Made by a program: the position numbers and the translations under genes. From NCBI RefSeq assembly GCF_021272385.1, contig NZ_JAJSDZ010000009.1:744001-808000 (forward strand): a stretch of 64,000 nt of DNA, given 5' to 3'. This DNA is from Vibrio salinus (lineage in GTDB: Bacteria > Pseudomonadota > Gammaproteobacteria > Enterobacterales > Vibrionaceae). A model generated the notes under the pieces. That model searched no databases. It saw nothing but the letters and a program-made list of their open reading frames with translations, and had not been told where the DNA came from. Position 1 is the stretch's first letter, and each line of letters begins with the position of its first letter. This document shows positions 8,816 through 19,087 of this stretch, one piece after another.

Positions 8816-9854
8816 TGATGACGCAAAAGAAGGCGGAGATATCGTACCCAGTGTTGATATATCTGAAATGAGTGGTGATGAAAAAGCAGCCATTCTTCTC
8901 CTGAGTTTAAACGAAGAAGATGCCGCTGGTATCATCCGTCATTTAGAACCTAAGCAGGTTCAGCGAGTTGGTAGTGCAATGGCCAGAGCGGCCGATTTAA
9001 GTCAGGATAAGGTTGGGGCTGTGCACCGTGCTTTTCTGGAAGACATTCAGAAATACACCAATATTGGTATGGGTAGTGAAGACTTTCTGCGTAATGCTCT
9101 TGTTACTGCCTTGGGTGAAGATAAAGCCAATAATCTGGTTGACCAGATTTTGCTGGGAACCGGATCAAAAGGTTTGGATTCTCTGAAATGGATGGATCCA
9201 CGACAGGTAGCTTCCATCATTATCAACGAACACCCTCAGATCCAGACAATTGTATTGTCTTATCTGGAGCCGGACCAGTCGGCTGAAATTTTAGCTCAAT
9301 TTGCTGAGCGGGATCGTCTGGATTTGATGATGCGAATTGCAAATCTGGAAGAAGTTCAGCCATCGGCTTTGGCAGAGCTGAATGAAATTATGGAAAAACA
9401 ATTTGCCGGTCAGGCTGGTGCTCAGGCTGCGAAAATTGGTGGTCTGAAAGCGGCGGCTGAAATCATGAACTTCTTTGATAATAATGTTGAGAGTGCATTG
9501 ATTGAACAGATGCGAGATCAGGATGAAGATTTGGCTACTCAGATTGAAGATCTGATGTTTGTCTTTGAAAATCTGGCTGAAGTGGATGATCAGGGTATTC
9601 AGAAACTGTTGCGTGATGTTCCACAGGATGTTCTTCAGAAAGCCCTTAAAGGAGCTGACGATATCCTTCAGGAAAAAATCTTTAAAAATATGTCCAAACG
9701 TGCGGCTGAGATGATGAAAGACGATCTTGAAGCGATGCCGCCAATCAAAGTCTCGGATGTGGAAGCCGCTCAGAAAGAAATTTTGGCGATTGCCCGTAAG
9801 ATGGCAGATAACGGTGAGATCATGTTGTCTGGCGGCGCTGATGAGTTCTTATAA
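8808..9854 (+). CDS. fliG: FliG, flagellar motor switch protein
   Basis: C-ring protein that contacts the stator and generates torque. The 348-residue product has the FliG N-terminal domain (GDEKAAILLLSLNEEDAAGI), the middle domain with EHPQIQTIVLSYL, and the C-terminal torque domain with the charged stretch IEDLMFVFENLAEVDDQ and LLRDVPQDVLQKALKGA. The length equals that of other Vibrio-type FliG proteins, a little longer than the enteric one. It overlaps fliF and is followed by fliH. Confidence 0.96.
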   Translation: MADDDAKEGGDIVPSVDISEMSGDEKAAILLLSLNEEDAAGIIRHLEPKQVQRVGSAMARAADLSQDKVGAVHRAFLEDIQKYTNIGMGSEDFLRNALVTALGEDKANNLVDQILLGTGSKGLDSLKWMDPRQVASIIINEHPQIQTIVLSYLEPDQSAEILAQFAERDRLDLMMRIANLEEVQPSALAELNEIMEKQFAGQAGAQAAKIGGLKAAAEIMNFFDNNVESALIEQMRDQDEDLATQIEDLMFVFENLAEVDDQGIQKLLRDVPQDVLQKALKGADDILQEKIFKNMSKRAAEMMKDDLEAMPPIKVSDVEAAQKEILAIARKMADNGEIMLSGGADEFL

Positions 9855-9884
9855 TCAACAATTAATATCGTTGGGTATGGTGTT

Positions 9885-10682
9885 ATGACATCAGAAAGAA
9901 AACGGGGTTTTTTAAGGCCGGGTAAAGACCTTGAACAACAGGATGCTCAAAAGTGGGGACTTCCCGATTATGGTGATCATCACCGGGAAGCAAAGCCCAG
10001 CGCCTTAAACTACGATCCAACATGGATGCCGGATTTCGAAGAGCCGGAAATCCAAGAAATTAAACCTTTGACGGAGATGGAGATAGAACAGATTCGTCAG
10101 GAAGCCTATCAGCAGGGATTGCATCAGGGACAGGAAGCCGGTTTTAAGCAGGGTTACGAAAAAGGAAAAGAAGAAGGTCATGAAGCCGGGGAAACAGAAG
10201 GCCGTCAGGAAGGGATGGAGAAAGGTCTGGAAGAAGCCCGGGATGTTGTTTCTCAGCATATTGACAGTCTGATTAAACTTGCTGACCAGTTCAGTCAGCC
10301 GTTAGAGCTGATGAACAGTCAGGTCGAAAAACAGCTTGTTGATATGGTTATGGCTCTGACTCGCGAAGTGGTTCATGTCGAGCTTGAAATGAATGAACAA
10401 ATCATTCTTGATACCATCAAAGAATCGGTCGAATCTTTACCTGTAACCGGTCATGCCATTACGTTAAAACTTAATCCGGTAGATGCAGACATCGTTCGTC
10501 AGACTTATGGTGAGGAAGCGCTTACTTTAAGAGAGTGGACTTTAGTCACTGAACCGGCTCTTGACCGGGGAGATGTACAGATTGAAGCCGGCGAATCAAG
10601 TGTCAATTACCGTATGGAAGAACGGATTAAAACGGTTCTGCATAATTTTTGTGGTTCTAACCGACATCCAAAAGGTGAATAA
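9885..10682 (+). CDS. fliH: FliH, export ATPase regulator
   Basis: FliH dimers bind the ATPase FliI, hold it in an inactive state and carry it to the C ring. The 265-residue protein has an acidic and tryptophan-containing N-terminus, a long central helix rich in G-x-x-x-G-like repeats (about residues 80-120: [20 protein letters not shown]), a hallmark of FliH, and a conserved C-terminal domain that binds FliI. It ends 2 bp before the ATG of fliI. Confidence 0.93.
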   Translation: MTSERKRGFLRPGKDLEQQDAQKWGLPDYGDHHREAKPSALNYDPTWMPDFEEPEIQEIKPLTEMEIEQIRQEAYQQGLHQGQEAGFKQGYEKGKEEGHEAGETEGRQEGMEKGLEEARDVVSQHIDSLIKLADQFSQPLELMNSQVEKQLVDMVMALTREVVHVELEMNEQIILDTIKESVESLPVTGHAITLKLNPVDADIVRQTYGEEALTLREWTLVTEPALDRGDVQIEAGESSVNYRMEERIKTVLHNFCGSNRHPKGE

Positions 10683-10684
10683 AT

Positions 10685-12016
10685 ATGCTGGCACTAGCGG
10701 ATCGTCTTTCTCAGTACAAAACAGAAGGTCTTTCCACCCGGCCGGTTGCATCCGGTCATCTTGTCAGAGTCGTTGGTCTGACGTTAGAAGCGACGGGGTG
10801 CCGGGCTCCTATAGGCAGTTTATGCCAGGTTGAAACCATAGCAGGCTATATGGAAGCAGAAGTGGTTGGTTTTTCAGGTGATCGTCTTTTTCTGATGCCA
10901 AGTGAGCAAATCACCGGGGTTCTGCCCGGAGCGAAAGTCACACCATTAACGGAAGCTGCTCAGTTATCTGTCGGGATGGAACTGCTGGGAAGAGTTATTG
11001 ATGGTGTTGGTAATCCTCTGGACGGATTGGGCCCAATTTACACCGAGCAGAAAGCGTCTTTTAATGTCCCGTCGATTAATCCTTTAGCAAGAAAACCCAT
11101 TTCTGAACCACTTGATGTCGGAATAAAAGCCATTAATGGTCTTCTTACCGTTGGCAAAGGCCAGCGCATTGGTCTGTTTGCTGGTTCCGGTGTTGGTAAA
11201 TCTGTGACATTAGGAATGATGACCCGGGGAACCACGGCTCAGGTGGTTGTCGTTGGGTTAATTGGTGAGAGGGGCAGAGAAGTAAAAGAGTTTATCGAAG
11301 AAATCCTTGGTTTTGATGGCAGACAGCGTTCGGTTGTCGTTGCAGCTCCTGCGGATGCGTCACCATTGATGCGGCTGAAAGGGTGTCAGACGGCACTGAC
11401 GATTGCGGAATATTTTCGTGATCAGGGGCTGGATGTACTGTTACTGATGGATTCTTTAACTCGTTTTGCGCAGGCTCAGCGTGAAATTGCGTTATCTGTC
11501 GGTGAGCCTCCGGCAACAAAAGGGTACCCGCCGTCTGTATTTGCAAAACTGCCGGCATTGGTAGAACGAGCCGGTAATGGTTCGGATGGGCAGGGTTCCA
11601 TCACAGCATTTTTCACGGTTTTGACAGAAGGTGATGATCTGCAGGATCCGATAGCGGATGCGTCAAGGGCGATTCTTGACGGTCATATTGTGCTGTCTCG
11701 TGAATTGGCAGATAGTGGTCATTATCCGGCGATTGATGTTGAGAAATCTGTTAGTCGTGTTATGCCTCAGGTGACCACCGATGAACACGTTTTGATGTCT
11801 AAAGCTGTCAGACAGGTCCTTTCAGTATGTCGGAAAAATCAGGATTTGGTTTCTATCGGTGCCTATAAAGCAGGTTCGGATCCGGCGATTGACAGTGCAT
11901 TTACGTTGAAACCACGAATCGATAATTTCTTACAGCAGGCAATGAAAGAATCGGTTCCATATGATATGTGTGTCGGAATGCTGAAAAGTGTGCTTCAGGT
12001 AGAATCAGAGTCTTAG
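10685..12016 (+). CDS. fliI: FliI, flagellar export ATPase
   Basis: Cytoplasmic ATPase related to the F1 beta subunit that energises substrate entry into the flagellar type III export gate. The 443-residue protein has an N-terminal beta barrel, a Walker A P-loop [11 protein letters not shown] near residue 165, a Walker B segment [19 protein letters not shown] with the ATPase alpha/beta signature downstream ([14 protein letters not shown]), and a normal C-terminus. Lies between its partners fliH and fliJ with gaps of 2 and 4 bp. Confidence 0.97.
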   Translation: MLALADRLSQYKTEGLSTRPVASGHLVRVVGLTLEATGCRAPIGSLCQVETIAGYMEAEVVGFSGDRLFLMPSEQITGVLPGAKVTPLTEAAQLSVGMELLGRVIDGVGNPLDGLGPIYTEQKASFNVPSINPLARKPISEPLDVGIKAINGLLTVGKGQRIGLFAGSGVGKSVTLGMMTRGTTAQVVVVGLIGERGREVKEFIEEILGFDGRQRSVVVAAPADASPLMRLKGCQTALTIAEYFRDQGLDVLLLMDSLTRFAQAQREIALSVGEPPATKGYPPSVFAKLPALVERAGNGSDGQGSITAFFTVLTEGDDLQDPIADASRAILDGHIVLSRELADSGHYPAIDVEKSVSRVMPQVTTDEHVLMSKAVRQVLSVCRKNQDLVSIGAYKAGSDPAIDSAFTLKPRIDNFLQQAMKESVPYDMCVGMLKSVLQVESES

Positions 12017-12020
12017 CCTT

Positions 12021-12470
12021 ATGGAAAATGCACTGGAGTTTTTACTGGATCAGGCAAAAGAGAAGGAGGAACAGGCTGTTCTTGCTTTAAACAGTGCCCG
12101 TCAGGAGCTTGATAATTATTATGTCCAGTTGAAGCAAATTGAGCAATACCGTCTGGATTATTGCAGTCAATTGGTTGAGCGTGGGCAAAATGGTCTTTCG
12201 GCCAGTCAATACTGGCATCTGAACCGTTTTTTAACTCAACTTGACGAAACACTGGCTAAGCAGAGAGAAGCTGAATCTCATTTTAAGCAGCAGGTTCAGA
12301 ATTGTGAGGAGCATTGGCTGGATGTGAGGAAGCAGTCCCGATCCTACGAATGGTTAATTGAAAAAAGAAAAGCGGAAAAAGAGCTGCTGGAACAGAAAAA
12401 AGAACAGAAATTCCTTGATGAGTTTGCAACATTACAGTTTAACCGCCAGAAGATGCGGAACAATTCTTAA
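12021..12470 (+). CDS. fliJ: FliJ, export chaperone and stalk-like subunit
   Basis: FliJ is a two-helix coiled coil that inserts into the FliI hexamer and links it to FlhA. The 149-residue product is almost entirely charged helix with heptad patterning (for example EKEEQAVLALNSARQELDNY at the start and KRKAEKELLEQKKEQKF near the end), fitting the family in size and composition. It follows fliI by 4 bp and is followed by a gap of about 110 bp before fliK. Confidence 0.93.
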   Translation: MENALEFLLDQAKEKEEQAVLALNSARQELDNYYVQLKQIEQYRLDYCSQLVERGQNGLSASQYWHLNRFLTQLDETLAKQREAESHFKQQVQNCEEHWLDVRKQSRSYEWLIEKRKAEKELLEQKKEQKFLDEFATLQFNRQKMRNNS

Positions 12471-12579
12471 GATGGCTTATTATTTGCATTAACCAATACA
12501 GATAAAGGTAACAGGGCTTTGCTGAAAATCAGGTCTCGTTATCTTGTGGGTATGGTTCTCCTGACAGTGAGTGCAATAT

Positions 12580-14697
12580 ATGAAAATTAATTTTGGCTCA
12601 ACATCCGATGTCCCAAATGTAAAAACCGGTCTTAAGGCGGATGGGAAAAGTGAACAGAGTAGTGATGAAAATGAAGGTTTTTTCAGCAAGTTAGCTTCAT
12701 TTTTTTCTGGGGATAATGATGCCGGGAGTCAGGTTGATTCTGTGAAAGAAGGAACAACTGTGAAAGCCGGAGCCGATACCGGTGAAGGTGAGCTGCCTGT
12801 CGGGGATGCGGCGAAAGCTCAGATTGACAGCGATACTCAGGTTAAAAATTTAGAGTCTCAGGAAGGCATGGAGTTAGCATCCGATCTGGCCGGAAATTCG
12901 GAATTTATTGCTGATCAGAAAAGAAAACCGGACGTGGAATCGTCAAAGGTTTTGGTTAAACATTCTGATTCAGATCCGGCTATGGCTTTATCGAAATCGG
13001 GTAAAACCATACAGCCTGCGGATGATGTATCTCAGGTTATGGATGAAGGAAAACTGGTTCTCAATCGGCTTAAAGAGGCAAATGCTACTTTATCGCCCGG
13101 CAAGGGTTTGCCTCAGACATATAAAGGCGATGAATCTGACCTCATCAGTACCGATACAAAGCTGGGGGAGAAAGAGATCGCTCCAGAGGTTCAGGCTGAT
13201 ATGAATAAGTTCGCCTCTGCTGAAAATGTGAAAAAGAATGCTGAGTCGGAATTTGATTCAGTCGCAGAGCAATTAACGATGGCTTATCCAACCAAAGAAA
13301 CACAGCATATAGACAACATTACACACCATAATAAAGATCATAAGGGTAAACAAGCTGATATTTTAGCAAACGGTTCTTTACCAGTAGGCAATCCGGTACC
13401 GGGTTCCATTTCATATGCTCAAAAGCCAGAAGGAGCAGATTTAGTGGATCCTTCTCTGGCTGAAAATGCGGAATATCAACTATCGGATGAGTCTGCTTTA
13501 AGCGGTATCGATCTGAATCAGGTTCAGGCTGTGAGCCAGAATGGATATTTGCAAAAAGTGACACCGTCAGATGCTGTTAATATGGTTAACGCTATTGATG
13601 CCGGTGTTTCTGATGCTGCTGAGGTATCTCCTCAACAATTGCAGAAAATGACAAAGAGAGAGAAGGAGGCGTTGTTAACCCAGCATGGATTGCCTCCGTC
13701 TCTGGCAGAACTTCCGTCTGAGAATCCGGCCATGTATTTTGCTCCTGGCGTAGCGGCAGGAATGATGGATGAAAGCAGTCAGTCAGCCTCCATAATGTTT
13801 GTTGATACGGATGGTAAGGTGATTGATTTAGGGGTACTAAATAAACCGGAGTTAGAAAAATTGGCGCACAGGCATGGACAGACAGTGTCTCAGCTAATTT
13901 CCGGTGCTATGCAGACTAATGTGACTCAGCATCATCAGTCACAACTGGTATCAATGCAGATGCCAGAAAAACAGAATGCCGATTTTTTACAGTCCGCAAC
14001 GAATTTGGCGCCAAATTCAGCGATGAATAATGCAGCCATGAATGAAGCTGCATCCCAAATGACGAAAAATATGGCGAAGTCATTTGAGCATAAAAATGGA
14101 TTGGTAAATATGGAGCGTTTTTCGGATATTCGGGAAATTGATGGCGATAGAGTCGGTAAAGATGCCCATATAGCACAGCAGATATCGACGATGAGTAATC
14201 AGAGCACTCACTCACTTTCTCAGGTTAGCCGGGCTGACGCTTCTCAGGCTCCGGTTCAGATCAATAAAGATAATGCATCTGATCAATTGGCAGAGCGAAT
14301 TAATGTGATGTTGTCTAAAAATCTGAAAAATATTGATATCAGGTTAGATCCCCCTGATTTAGGGAAAGTTCACATTCGCATGCATATGAATGGTGATGCT
14401 ACTTCAGTTCAGTTTACCGTGGCTAACCACCATGCCCGTGAAGCACTGGAAAGTTCGATGCCAAGATTGCGTGAAATGCTGTCACAGCAAGGCGTTCAGG
14501 TCGGTGATACGGCGGTTCAGCATCAATCCGGTCAGCAGCAAAATGGCTACGCAGCCTCAGGTCGTGGTCAAAATGGTCAGCCTCAGAGTGATGGTTCTGC
14601 ATTGGATGCGGGATTTTGGGAAGAAAATAATGAGTCAGATGTTACACTTAGAGTAAATGTACCCTCGCCAAAAGATGGTATAAGCTATTATGCTTAG
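12580..14697 (+). CDS. fliK: FliK, flagellar hook-length control protein
   Basis: FliK is a secreted molecular ruler that measures the hook and switches export specificity through FlhB. The 705-residue product has a long, low-complexity, Asp/Ser/Ala/Gln-rich N-terminal part and a compact conserved C-terminal domain (about residues 575-650) with LDPPDLGKVHIRMHMNG, then AREALESSMPRLREMLSQQG. Such uneven conservation is normal for FliK. The start at 12580 (MKINFGS) is preferred over an in-frame GTG three codons upstream; the ribosome binding site is weak for both. Confidence 0.92.
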   Translation: MKINFGSTSDVPNVKTGLKADGKSEQSSDENEGFFSKLASFFSGDNDAGSQVDSVKEGTTVKAGADTGEGELPVGDAAKAQIDSDTQVKNLESQEGMELASDLAGNSEFIADQKRKPDVESSKVLVKHSDSDPAMALSKSGKTIQPADDVSQVMDEGKLVLNRLKEANATLSPGKGLPQTYKGDESDLISTDTKLGEKEIAPEVQADMNKFASAENVKKNAESEFDSVAEQLTMAYPTKETQHIDNITHHNKDHKGKQADILANGSLPVGNPVPGSISYAQKPEGADLVDPSLAENAEYQLSDESALSGIDLNQVQAVSQNGYLQKVTPSDAVNMVNAIDAGVSDAAEVSPQQLQKMTKREKEALLTQHGLPPSLAELPSENPAMYFAPGVAAGMMDESSQSASIMFVDTDGKVIDLGVLNKPELEKLAHRHGQTVSQLISGAMQTNVTQHHQSQLVSMQMPEKQNADFLQSATNLAPNSAMNNAAMNEAASQMTKNMAKSFEHKNGLVNMERFSDIREIDGDRVGKDAHIAQQISTMSNQSTHSLSQVSRADASQAPVQINKDNASDQLAERINVMLSKNLKNIDIRLDPPDLGKVHIRMHMNGDATSVQFTVANHHAREALESSMPRLREMLSQQGVQVGDTAVQHQSGQQQNGYAASGRGQNGQPQSDGSALDAGFWEENNESDVTLRVNVPSPKDGISYYA

Positions 14698-14732
14698 AGG
14701 TTATTTCATTCATTCTATCAGGTAGATAATTT

Positions 14733-15236
14733 ATGGCAGAAGAAGACGAAGTTCAGACAGAAGAGCCCAAAGGTGGTAAAAGCAAATTAATGATCATCAT
14801 CATTGCCGTGGTCGTTCTGCTTCTTGGTGGCGGTGGTGCTGCATTCTTTCTGATGGGCTCTGGTGGTGATTCAGCGGGAGAAGATGCTGCCGTACAGGAA
14901 GCTCCGGTCGTGACAGAGCCCGTGGTCTATGTCAGTTTGGCTCAGCCGTTTGTCTTTAATGTGACGGGTGATAAGCGTGATCGGATGGTTCAGATTAAAG
15001 TACAGCTGATGGTCAGAGGTTCAGATAATGAAAGCGAAGCCCGTTATCACTCTCCGTTAATTGAGAGTACATTATTATCAACGTTCGCGTCGGCAACGGT
15101 TGAACAGCTTAGAAGTCCGACCGGAAGAGTTGAACTTCGGGATAAAGCAACGGAAGATATCAGAACAGCGCTGAGTAAAGCTGTGGGTAATCCGGTAATA
15201 GAAAAAGTGCTGTTTACCGATTTTGTTATGCAATAA
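14733..15236 (+). CDS. fliL: FliL, stator-associated flagellar protein
   Basis: FliL forms rings around stator units in the inner membrane and supports motor output. The 167-residue protein has an acidic/lysine N-terminus, one transmembrane helix (about residues 19-43: LMIIIIAVVVLLLGGGGAAF), then a periplasmic stomatin-like domain with QPFVFNVTG and LRDKATEDIRTAL. Heads the fliLMNOPQR part of the operon, 11 bp before fliM. Confidence 0.94.
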   Translation: MAEEDEVQTEEPKGGKSKLMIIIIAVVVLLLGGGGAAFFLMGSGGDSAGEDAAVQEAPVVTEPVVYVSLAQPFVFNVTGDKRDRMVQIKVQLMVRGSDNESEARYHSPLIESTLLSTFASATVEQLRSPTGRVELRDKATEDIRTALSKAVGNPVIEKVLFTDFVMQ

Positions 15237-15247
15237 AGGGTGGTTAG

Positions 15248-16309
15248 GTGACCGATTTATTAAGTCAGGATGAGATCGATGCGCTACTTCATGGTGTTGA
15301 TGATGTAGAGGAAGAAGAGGAGCAGGCTACCGACTCCCCGGGTGCGGTCAATTTTGATTTCTCTTCTCAGGATCGTATTGTTCGTGGTCGGATGCCGACC
15401 CTTGAACTGATTAATGAACGTTTTGCGCGGCATATGCGTATTAGTTTATTTAACATGTTGCGGAAAACGGCTGAAGTCTCTATCAACGGTGTTCAGATGA
15501 TGAAATTCGGAGAATACCAGAACACGCTTTATGTACCTACGAGTCTGAACATGGTGCGTTTCAGACCACTGAAAGGGACGGCATTAATTACGATGGAGGC
15601 CCGTTTGGTCTTCATTATGGTTGAAAACTTTTTTGGTGGGGACGGACGTTTTCATGCCCGAATTGAAGGCCGTGAGTTTACTCCGACTGAAAGACGGGTT
15701 GTTCAGTTATTACTGAAACTGGTTTTCTCGGATTACAAAGAAGCCTGGTCTCCGGTTATGGGCGTTGAATTTGAATATCTGGATTCAGAAGTAAACCCAA
15801 GCATGGCGAATATTGTGAGTCCCACGGAAGTAATTGTCGTGAGTTCATTTCATATTGAGGTTGATGGCGGAGGCGGTGATTTTCATGTTGTCATGCCTTA
15901 TTCGATGGTGGAGCCTATTCGTGAGTTGCTTGATGCCGGTGTGCAGTCGGATAAAATGGAGACCGATGTCCGGTGGAGCTCTGCTTTAAAAGAAGAAATA
16001 ATGGACGTACCGGTGAATTTCAGGGTGAATTTACTGGAAAAAGATCTTTCTTTGAGAGACTTAATGGAATTACGGCCCGGAGATATTATTCCGATCGATA
16101 TGCCTCCGCACGCTTTAATGTATGTCGAAGAGCTGCCTACTTTCAGGGTTAAGATGGGGCAGTCCGGTGAAAATATAGCAATACAGATTTCGGAAAAAAT
16201 AAGACGACCTGATGTCGTAAAAACCGATTTGGCTTTCCTCACAGAAAATATTATTTCCGAGCTTGAGGAAGAAGATGATATTGAACAAGTACAACATGAA
16301 GACGAATAA
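15248..16309 (+). CDS. fliM: FliM, flagellar motor switch protein
   Basis: C-ring switch protein that binds phosphorylated CheY through its N-terminal peptide. The 353-residue product starts at GTG with the CheY-binding motif LSQDEIDALLHGV and continues through the middle CheC-like domain (with FGEYQNTLYVPTSLNM, the GGDGR-type turn FFGGDGRF) to a C-terminal SpoA domain. The GTG is preceded by GGGTGGTTAG. All expected parts are present. Confidence 0.97.
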   Translation: MTDLLSQDEIDALLHGVDDVEEEEEQATDSPGAVNFDFSSQDRIVRGRMPTLELINERFARHMRISLFNMLRKTAEVSINGVQMMKFGEYQNTLYVPTSLNMVRFRPLKGTALITMEARLVFIMVENFFGGDGRFHARIEGREFTPTERRVVQLLLKLVFSDYKEAWSPVMGVEFEYLDSEVNPSMANIVSPTEVIVVSSFHIEVDGGGGDFHVVMPYSMVEPIRELLDAGVQSDKMETDVRWSSALKEEIMDVPVNFRVNLLEKDLSLRDLMELRPGDIIPIDMPPHALMYVEELPTFRVKMGQSGENIAIQISEKIRRPDVVKTDLAFLTENIISELEEEDDIEQVQHEDE

Positions 16310-16317
16310 GGTGAATT

Positions 16318-16728
16318 ATGTCTGAGTCTGATGATCAAAAACTGGCAGATGAGTGGGCAGCAGCTCTTGGCGAAGATCCTGATGCGCCTGAAGTTGACGT
16401 AGATGAAGTCTTATCGGCACCTTTAGAAGAGTTAAAAGATACTTCAGAACCGATCTCAGAAGATGAACGGAGAAAGCTCGATACCATCATGGATATCCCG
16501 GTAACGATATCTATGGAAGTTGGACGTTCACAGATCAGCATCCGTAACCTGCTACAACTGAACCAGGGTTCCGTGGTTGAGCTGGACCGGATTGCCGGAG
16601 AGTCTCTCGATGTACTGGTAAACGGAACGTTGATTGCCCATGGTGAAGTGGTTGTGGTTAACGATAAATTTGGTATTCGACTGACGGATGTCATCAGTCA
16701 GACTGAACGAATTAAAAAGCTTAAATAG
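16318..16728 (+). CDS. fliN: FliN, flagellar motor switch protein
   Basis: Lowest component of the C ring and docking site for the FliH-FliI export complex. At 136 residues it has an acidic N-terminal extension (typical of the Vibrio/Pseudomonas type) and a C-terminal SpoA domain from about residue 58 (IMDIPVTISMEVGRSQISIR, LLQLNQGSVVELDRIAGE). It starts 8 bp after fliM stops and ends 4 bp before fliO. Confidence 0.97.
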   Translation: MSESDDQKLADEWAAALGEDPDAPEVDVDEVLSAPLEELKDTSEPISEDERRKLDTIMDIPVTISMEVGRSQISIRNLLQLNQGSVVELDRIAGESLDVLVNGTLIAHGEVVVVNDKFGIRLTDVISQTERIKKLK

Positions 16729-16732
16729 TGTT

Positions 16733-17149
16733 ATGAAACGACTATTTCGGTGGTATTTGCTACCAATTGGTATGATGAGTTCTTTTTCGTCACTGGCTGC
16801 AACAGATAGCGGCCAGTTTGACGTTTTTACAGCTTTCGGTTCTCTGATCTTTGTAATAGCATTAATTTTATTTCTTGCGTGGCTGATGAAACGTATGCGG
16901 ATACCAGCTTTAGGCCGGGATAAAGATTTTGCGGTTATTCGTCAGATACCCTTGGGTGCCCGGGAAAGGTTAATGGTGGTAAAAGCAGGAGAGGAACAGT
17001 TTGTTGTCGGAATGACACCACAATCTATTCAGTTGATTTCCAGGCTGGAAACCCCTCTCAGTGATGAGTCTGAAATGGCGTCGGGGAAAATGCTTTCATC
17101 ATCGTTTGCGAAACAACTTAATCAATTGTTGAAGAAAAATGAAAAATAG
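16733..17149 (+). CDS. fliO: FliO, flagellar export gate assembly protein
   Basis: FliO is a membrane scaffold that helps FliP rings form. The 138-residue product starting [11 protein letters not shown] has a signal-like hydrophobic N-terminus and a transmembrane helix around residues 38-58 ([18 protein letters not shown]), then a cytoplasmic domain with [22 protein letters not shown], the conserved FliO core. The ATG at 16733, 4 bp after the fliN stop, is chosen over an upstream in-frame start inside fliN. Overlaps fliP by 11 bp. Confidence 0.92.
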   Translation: MKRLFRWYLLPIGMMSSFSSLAATDSGQFDVFTAFGSLIFVIALILFLAWLMKRMRIPALGRDKDFAVIRQIPLGARERLMVVKAGEEQFVVGMTPQSIQLISRLETPLSDESEMASGKMLSSSFAKQLNQLLKKNEK

Positions 17150-18005
17150 TAGTCTGCTTAAGGGTTGGCAAATGTTACGGCATAGTTTTTTGCTGTGTTT
17201 TTTCATGCTGATTTCATCGTTTCCTGTGTTTGCTCAGACCGGTTCAGCTCAACCGGCTAGTTCGGTTGTCACAAAAAGCATTTCATCTCAGGGGGTAACA
17301 ACCAGCTCAACAGCCGGGCAATTCAGTAATGGTGGTATACCGGCGATTACGATGAAAACCAATCCGGATGGTAGCGAAGATTATTCAATTAATCTGCAAA
17401 TCCTTGCGTTGATGACGATGCTGGGTTTTTTACCCGCCATTGTGATTCTGATGACATCTTTTACCCGGATAGTGGTTGTGATGTCGATTTTACGTCAGGC
17501 GATGGGACTGCAACAAACGCCGTCGAATCAGGTCATTATCGGTATCTCTCTGTTTCTGACTTTTTTTATCATGTCACCGGTATTTGATAAAATTAATCAG
17601 CAGTCCGTTCAGCCCTATCTTAATGACAAAATATCGGCCAGGCAGGCGTTCGACAGCGCTCAGCAACCTATGAAGCAATTCATGCTTAAACAAACCAGAA
17701 TCAAAGACTTAGAGACGTTTGTTCATCTTTCAGGCTCTGATGTTAACGATCCTCAGGATGTTCCGATGTCGGTATTGATTCCTGCGTTTGTAACATCCGA
17801 ACTGAAAACGGCATTTCAGATAGGTTTTATGCTGTTTTTGCCGTTTTTGATTATTGATCTGGTGGTAGCGTCGGTCTTGATGGCAATGGGGATGATGATG
17901 TTGTCACCCATGATTGTATCACTGCCATTTAAGCTGATGCTGTTCGTTTTGGTTGATGGGTGGAATCTGATACTGTCAACGTTGGCCGGCAGTTTCTCTC
18001 TCTAG
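17139..18005 (+). CDS. fliP: FliP, flagellar export gate protein
   Basis: FliP is the main ring component of the export gate, with FliQ and FliR. The 288-residue protein begins with a cleavable signal peptide (hydrophobic to about residue 31, ending SFPVFA-Q), followed by the FliP core: [40 protein letters not shown], then the C-terminal pair of membrane helices with [15 protein letters not shown] and [12 protein letters not shown]. The methionine-rich plug segment AMGMMMLSP is intact. Overlaps fliO; fliQ follows after 9 bp. Confidence 0.97.
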   Translation: MKNSSLLKGWQMLRHSFLLCFFMLISSFPVFAQTGSAQPASSVVTKSISSQGVTTSSTAGQFSNGGIPAITMKTNPDGSEDYSINLQILALMTMLGFLPAIVILMTSFTRIVVVMSILRQAMGLQQTPSNQVIIGISLFLTFFIMSPVFDKINQQSVQPYLNDKISARQAFDSAQQPMKQFMLKQTRIKDLETFVHLSGSDVNDPQDVPMSVLIPAFVTSELKTAFQIGFMLFLPFLIIDLVVASVLMAMGMMMLSPMIVSLPFKLMLFVLVDGWNLILSTLAGSFSL

Positions 18006-18014
18006 GAGAAGATT

Positions 18015-18284
18015 ATGACACCAGAAATTTTTGTTGAAATCTTTCGGGACGCTCTGTGGATAGTGCTGCTTATGGTGTCGGCTATTATCATTCCCAGTCT
18101 GTTGATTGGTTTAGTCGTTGCTGTTTTTCAGGCTGCGACATCCATCAACGAACAGACACTGAGCTTTTTACCCCGTTTGATAGTCACACTCTTATCGTTA
18201 ATGCTTTTCGGCCACTGGATGACCCGTATTCTGATGGATTTTTTTCATACTATGATTGAGCGCATTCCTCAGGTCTTGTTTTAG
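18015..18284 (+). CDS. fliQ: FliQ, flagellar export gate protein
   Basis: Small gate subunit that packs around the FliP-FliR ring. The 89-residue product is typical in length, with two hydrophobic hairpin helices (about residues 11-38 and 51-74) and the family signature FQAATSINEQTLSFLPR between them. Good AGGAGA ribosome binding site. Lies between fliP and fliR in the universal order. Confidence 0.96.
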   Translation: MTPEIFVEIFRDALWIVLLMVSAIIIPSLLIGLVVAVFQAATSINEQTLSFLPRLIVTLLSLMLFGHWMTRILMDFFHTMIERIPQVLF

Positions 18285-18295
18285 GGGATTACGGA

Positions 18296-19078
18296 ATGGA
18301 GTATCCGACTCATCTGGTTCTGGAATGGATAGCCAATTATTTCTGGCCCTTTATCCGTATTGCTGCGATGCTCATGGTTATGACGGTGACTGGTGCCCGT
18401 TTTGTTCCTGCCCGTGTCAGGTTGTATCTTTCTCTGGCGATTACTTTTGCTGCGATGCCGGTTATTCCCGTAGTGGATATTTCGACACCTTTGTTTTCTC
18501 TTGGCGGTTTTTTAATTACGTTTAATCAGATTCTGATTGGTATTGCCATGGGTATGGTGACACAGTTTATTGTGCAAACGTTTGTTATGCTCGGGCAAAT
18601 CATTGGTATGCAGTCGAGTTTGGGTTTTGCTTCAATGGTTGATCCGGCCAATGGGCAGAATACGCCACTGCTTGGTCAGTTTTTTATGTTCTTAGCCACT
18701 TTATTTTTTCTGGTTAGTGACGGACACTTAAAATTGATTCAACTTGTGGTTTATAGCTTTAAAACCATTCCTATCGGTTCCGGCGGCTTGCAGGCCGCGG
18801 ATTACCGGGAAATGGCAACATGGCTTTCAATGATATTTAAAGTGGCATTAAATATGTCGTTATCGGGCATTATTGCTCTGTTGACGGTGAATTTATCCTT
18901 TGGGGTGATGACCCGGGCGGCACCACAACTGAATATCTTTTCACTAGGTTTTGCGTTTGCATTAATGGTGGGGTTACTGATTTGCTGGTATATCGTATCC
19001 GGGCTGTACACTCATTATGAGCAATACTGGCAATATGGTGAGCAGGAGCTTTGCCGTATGATTAAAATGAACTGTTAG
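18296..19078 (+). CDS. fliR: FliR, flagellar export gate protein
   Basis: Single-copy gate subunit that completes the FliP5FliQ4FliR1 complex. The 260-residue protein has about six hydrophobic segments, including FWPFIRIAAMLMVMTVTGAR and a C-terminal NIFSLGFAFALMVGLLICW; the family signature around QSSLGFASMVDPANGQNTPLLGQF is complete. It starts 11 bp after fliQ and ends 9 bp before flhB. Confidence 0.96.
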   Translation: MEYPTHLVLEWIANYFWPFIRIAAMLMVMTVTGARFVPARVRLYLSLAITFAAMPVIPVVDISTPLFSLGGFLITFNQILIGIAMGMVTQFIVQTFVMLGQIIGMQSSLGFASMVDPANGQNTPLLGQFFMFLATLFFLVSDGHLKLIQLVVYSFKTIPIGSGGLQAADYREMATWLSMIFKVALNMSLSGIIALLTVNLSFGVMTRAAPQLNIFSLGFAFALMVGLLICWYIVSGLYTHYEQYWQYGEQELCRMIKMNC

Positions 19079-19087
19079 GAGAGCATA

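Noticed and set aside
8374..8826. Long antisense open frames, such as the 150-codon frame opposite fliF
   Set aside because: Shadow of fliF codon usage; Ser/Thr-rich composition and no ribosome binding site.
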